Assembly: GCA_031286245.1 (NCBI GenBank)
Contig: JAITUO010000197.1
Coordinates: forward strand, 1 to 6,304
DNA: 6,304 nucleotides
DNA from: Coriobacteriales bacterium
GTDB lineage: Bacteria; Actinomycetota; Coriobacteriia; Coriobacteriales; UBA8131
Direction of reading: 5' to 3'
Made by a program: the position numbers and the translations under genes
Shown here: positions 6,045-6,304 of the stretch, piece by piece
Position numbering within the stretch: the stretch's first letter is position 1
Layout of the letters: every line of letters begins with the position of its first letter
Notes under the pieces: generated by a model
Told to the model about the DNA's origin: nothing
Seen by the model: only the letters and a program-made list of their open reading frames with translations
Databases searched by the model: none

Positions 6045-6080
6045 CCAGTGATTAAGCTGGCAGAGCGCTGGCTTTATTTT
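6045..6080 (+). terminator. Weak terminator candidate after the small wHTH gene
   Basis: CCAGTG (6045-6050) can pair with CGCTGG (6066-6071, one G-U) over 6 bp with a 15-nt loop, followed by CTTTATTTT. An alternative stem CACTG/CAGTG (6033-6037/6046-6050) overlaps it. The T-rich tail supports termination, but the stem is short. Confidence 0.3.
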
Positions 6081-6105
6081 CTCCTGTCCGCATTATCGGT
6101 CAATG

Positions 6106-6120
6106 ATTTGTGGTACAAAT
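6106..6120. promoter_or_regulatory. Operator-like dyad ATTTGT-GGT-ACAAAT upstream of the WYL-type gene
   Basis: A perfect 6-bp inverted repeat with a 3-bp centre, 15 bp in all. It lies 15 bp upstream of a TAGTAT -10-like hexamer (6135-6140) and 38 bp before the start codon. Its size and place fit a binding site for a dimeric regulator, possibly the downstream protein itself. No known operator consensus was recognised. Confidence 0.4.
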
Positions 6121-6158
6121 GACATTTCGACGGCTAGTATGAGACGGAGGTGCCTACT

Positions 6159-6304
6159 ATGCCGACTTCTCCAAACCAAAAGATGAAGCTGCTTTATCTG
6201 ATGCGTATCTTCCTGGAGCAGACCGATGAAGACCATACCATGACTATCAAGGAGATGATCAGGGCATTAGATAGCTACGGAATCAAGGCTGAACGGAAAT
6301 CGAT
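6159..6304 (+). CDS. Probable WYL-domain family transcriptional regulator, N-terminal fragment (cut by window end)
   Basis: The first 48 codons are present and the gene runs off the right edge. The start MPTSPNQKMKLLYLMRIFLE followed by TDEDHTMTIKEMIRALDSYG and IKAERKS matches the N-terminal winged-helix region of HTH/WYL regulators as I know them from clostridia: the KxxLLYL opening, an MTxxEMIxxL helix and a GIxAERKS recognition helix that normally continues into YDDI. In this family the C-terminal WYL domain senses a nucleic-acid-like or other ligand; that domain is outside the window, so the assignment rests on the HTH alone. GGAGG (6146-6150) sits 8 nt before ATG 6159, a strong start. 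A dyad upstream suggests autoregulation. Confidence 0.8.
   Translation, partial: MPTSPNQKMKLLYLMRIFLEQTDEDHTMTIKEMIRALDSYGIKAERKS

Overview
The window reads as a chromosomal stretch from an anaerobic, moderate-GC Gram-positive-type bacterium, most likely Clostridia or a relative. This rests on strong GGAGG ribosome binding sites about 8 nt from the chosen starts, a large MalT-like LuxR regulator, a MutM-like protein starting MIELPEA, and the opening of a WYL-type regulator whose N-terminus resembles clostridial ones. The assignment is inferred by eye and is not secure. All supported genes lie on the + strand. No tRNA, rRNA, CRISPR array, transposase or phage gene was seen.

Layout: (1) 1-79 is a degenerate 15-bp tandem repeat that would encode KAAYD units, with one 14-bp unit that shifts the frame; it may be the broken tail of an upstream gene. 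(2) 80-385 has no convincing gene but carries a repeated AACGTTTG element and leads into (3) a LAL/MalT-like LuxR-family regulator, 386-2959. (4) A TATAAT promoter at about 3006 precedes a MutM/Nei-like protein, 3056-3883, that keeps the H2TH and zinc-finger folds but lacks the catalytic N-terminal proline. (5) A 388-bp intergenic region has hairpins, another AACGTTTG dyad and a potentially structured leader. (6) A tandem-HD protein ending in a canonical HD-GYP domain, probably a cyclic-di-GMP phosphodiesterase, occupies 4272-5546. (7) A terminator hairpin and a cluster of inverted GCTGGGCGAG repeats follow. (8) A 58-aa stand-alone winged-helix protein is at 5814-5990. (9) The first 48 codons of a probable WYL-family regulator start at 6159, just after an operator-like dyad.

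How the genes work together: four of the five genes look regulatory (LuxR/LAL, HD-GYP, small wHTH, WYL). Intergenic gaps of about 100-390 bp, with promoter-like or terminator-like signals in each, suggest separate transcription units rather than one operon. The only sequence hint of a link is the AACGTTTG element, found upstream of both the LuxR regulator and the HD-GYP gene and noticed nowhere else. That is a hypothesis about co-regulation, not a demonstrated system. I see no clear novel multi-gene system. The most unusual items are the catalytically altered MutM homologue, the possible pseudoknot leader of the HD-GYP gene, and the frameshifted KAAYD repeat.
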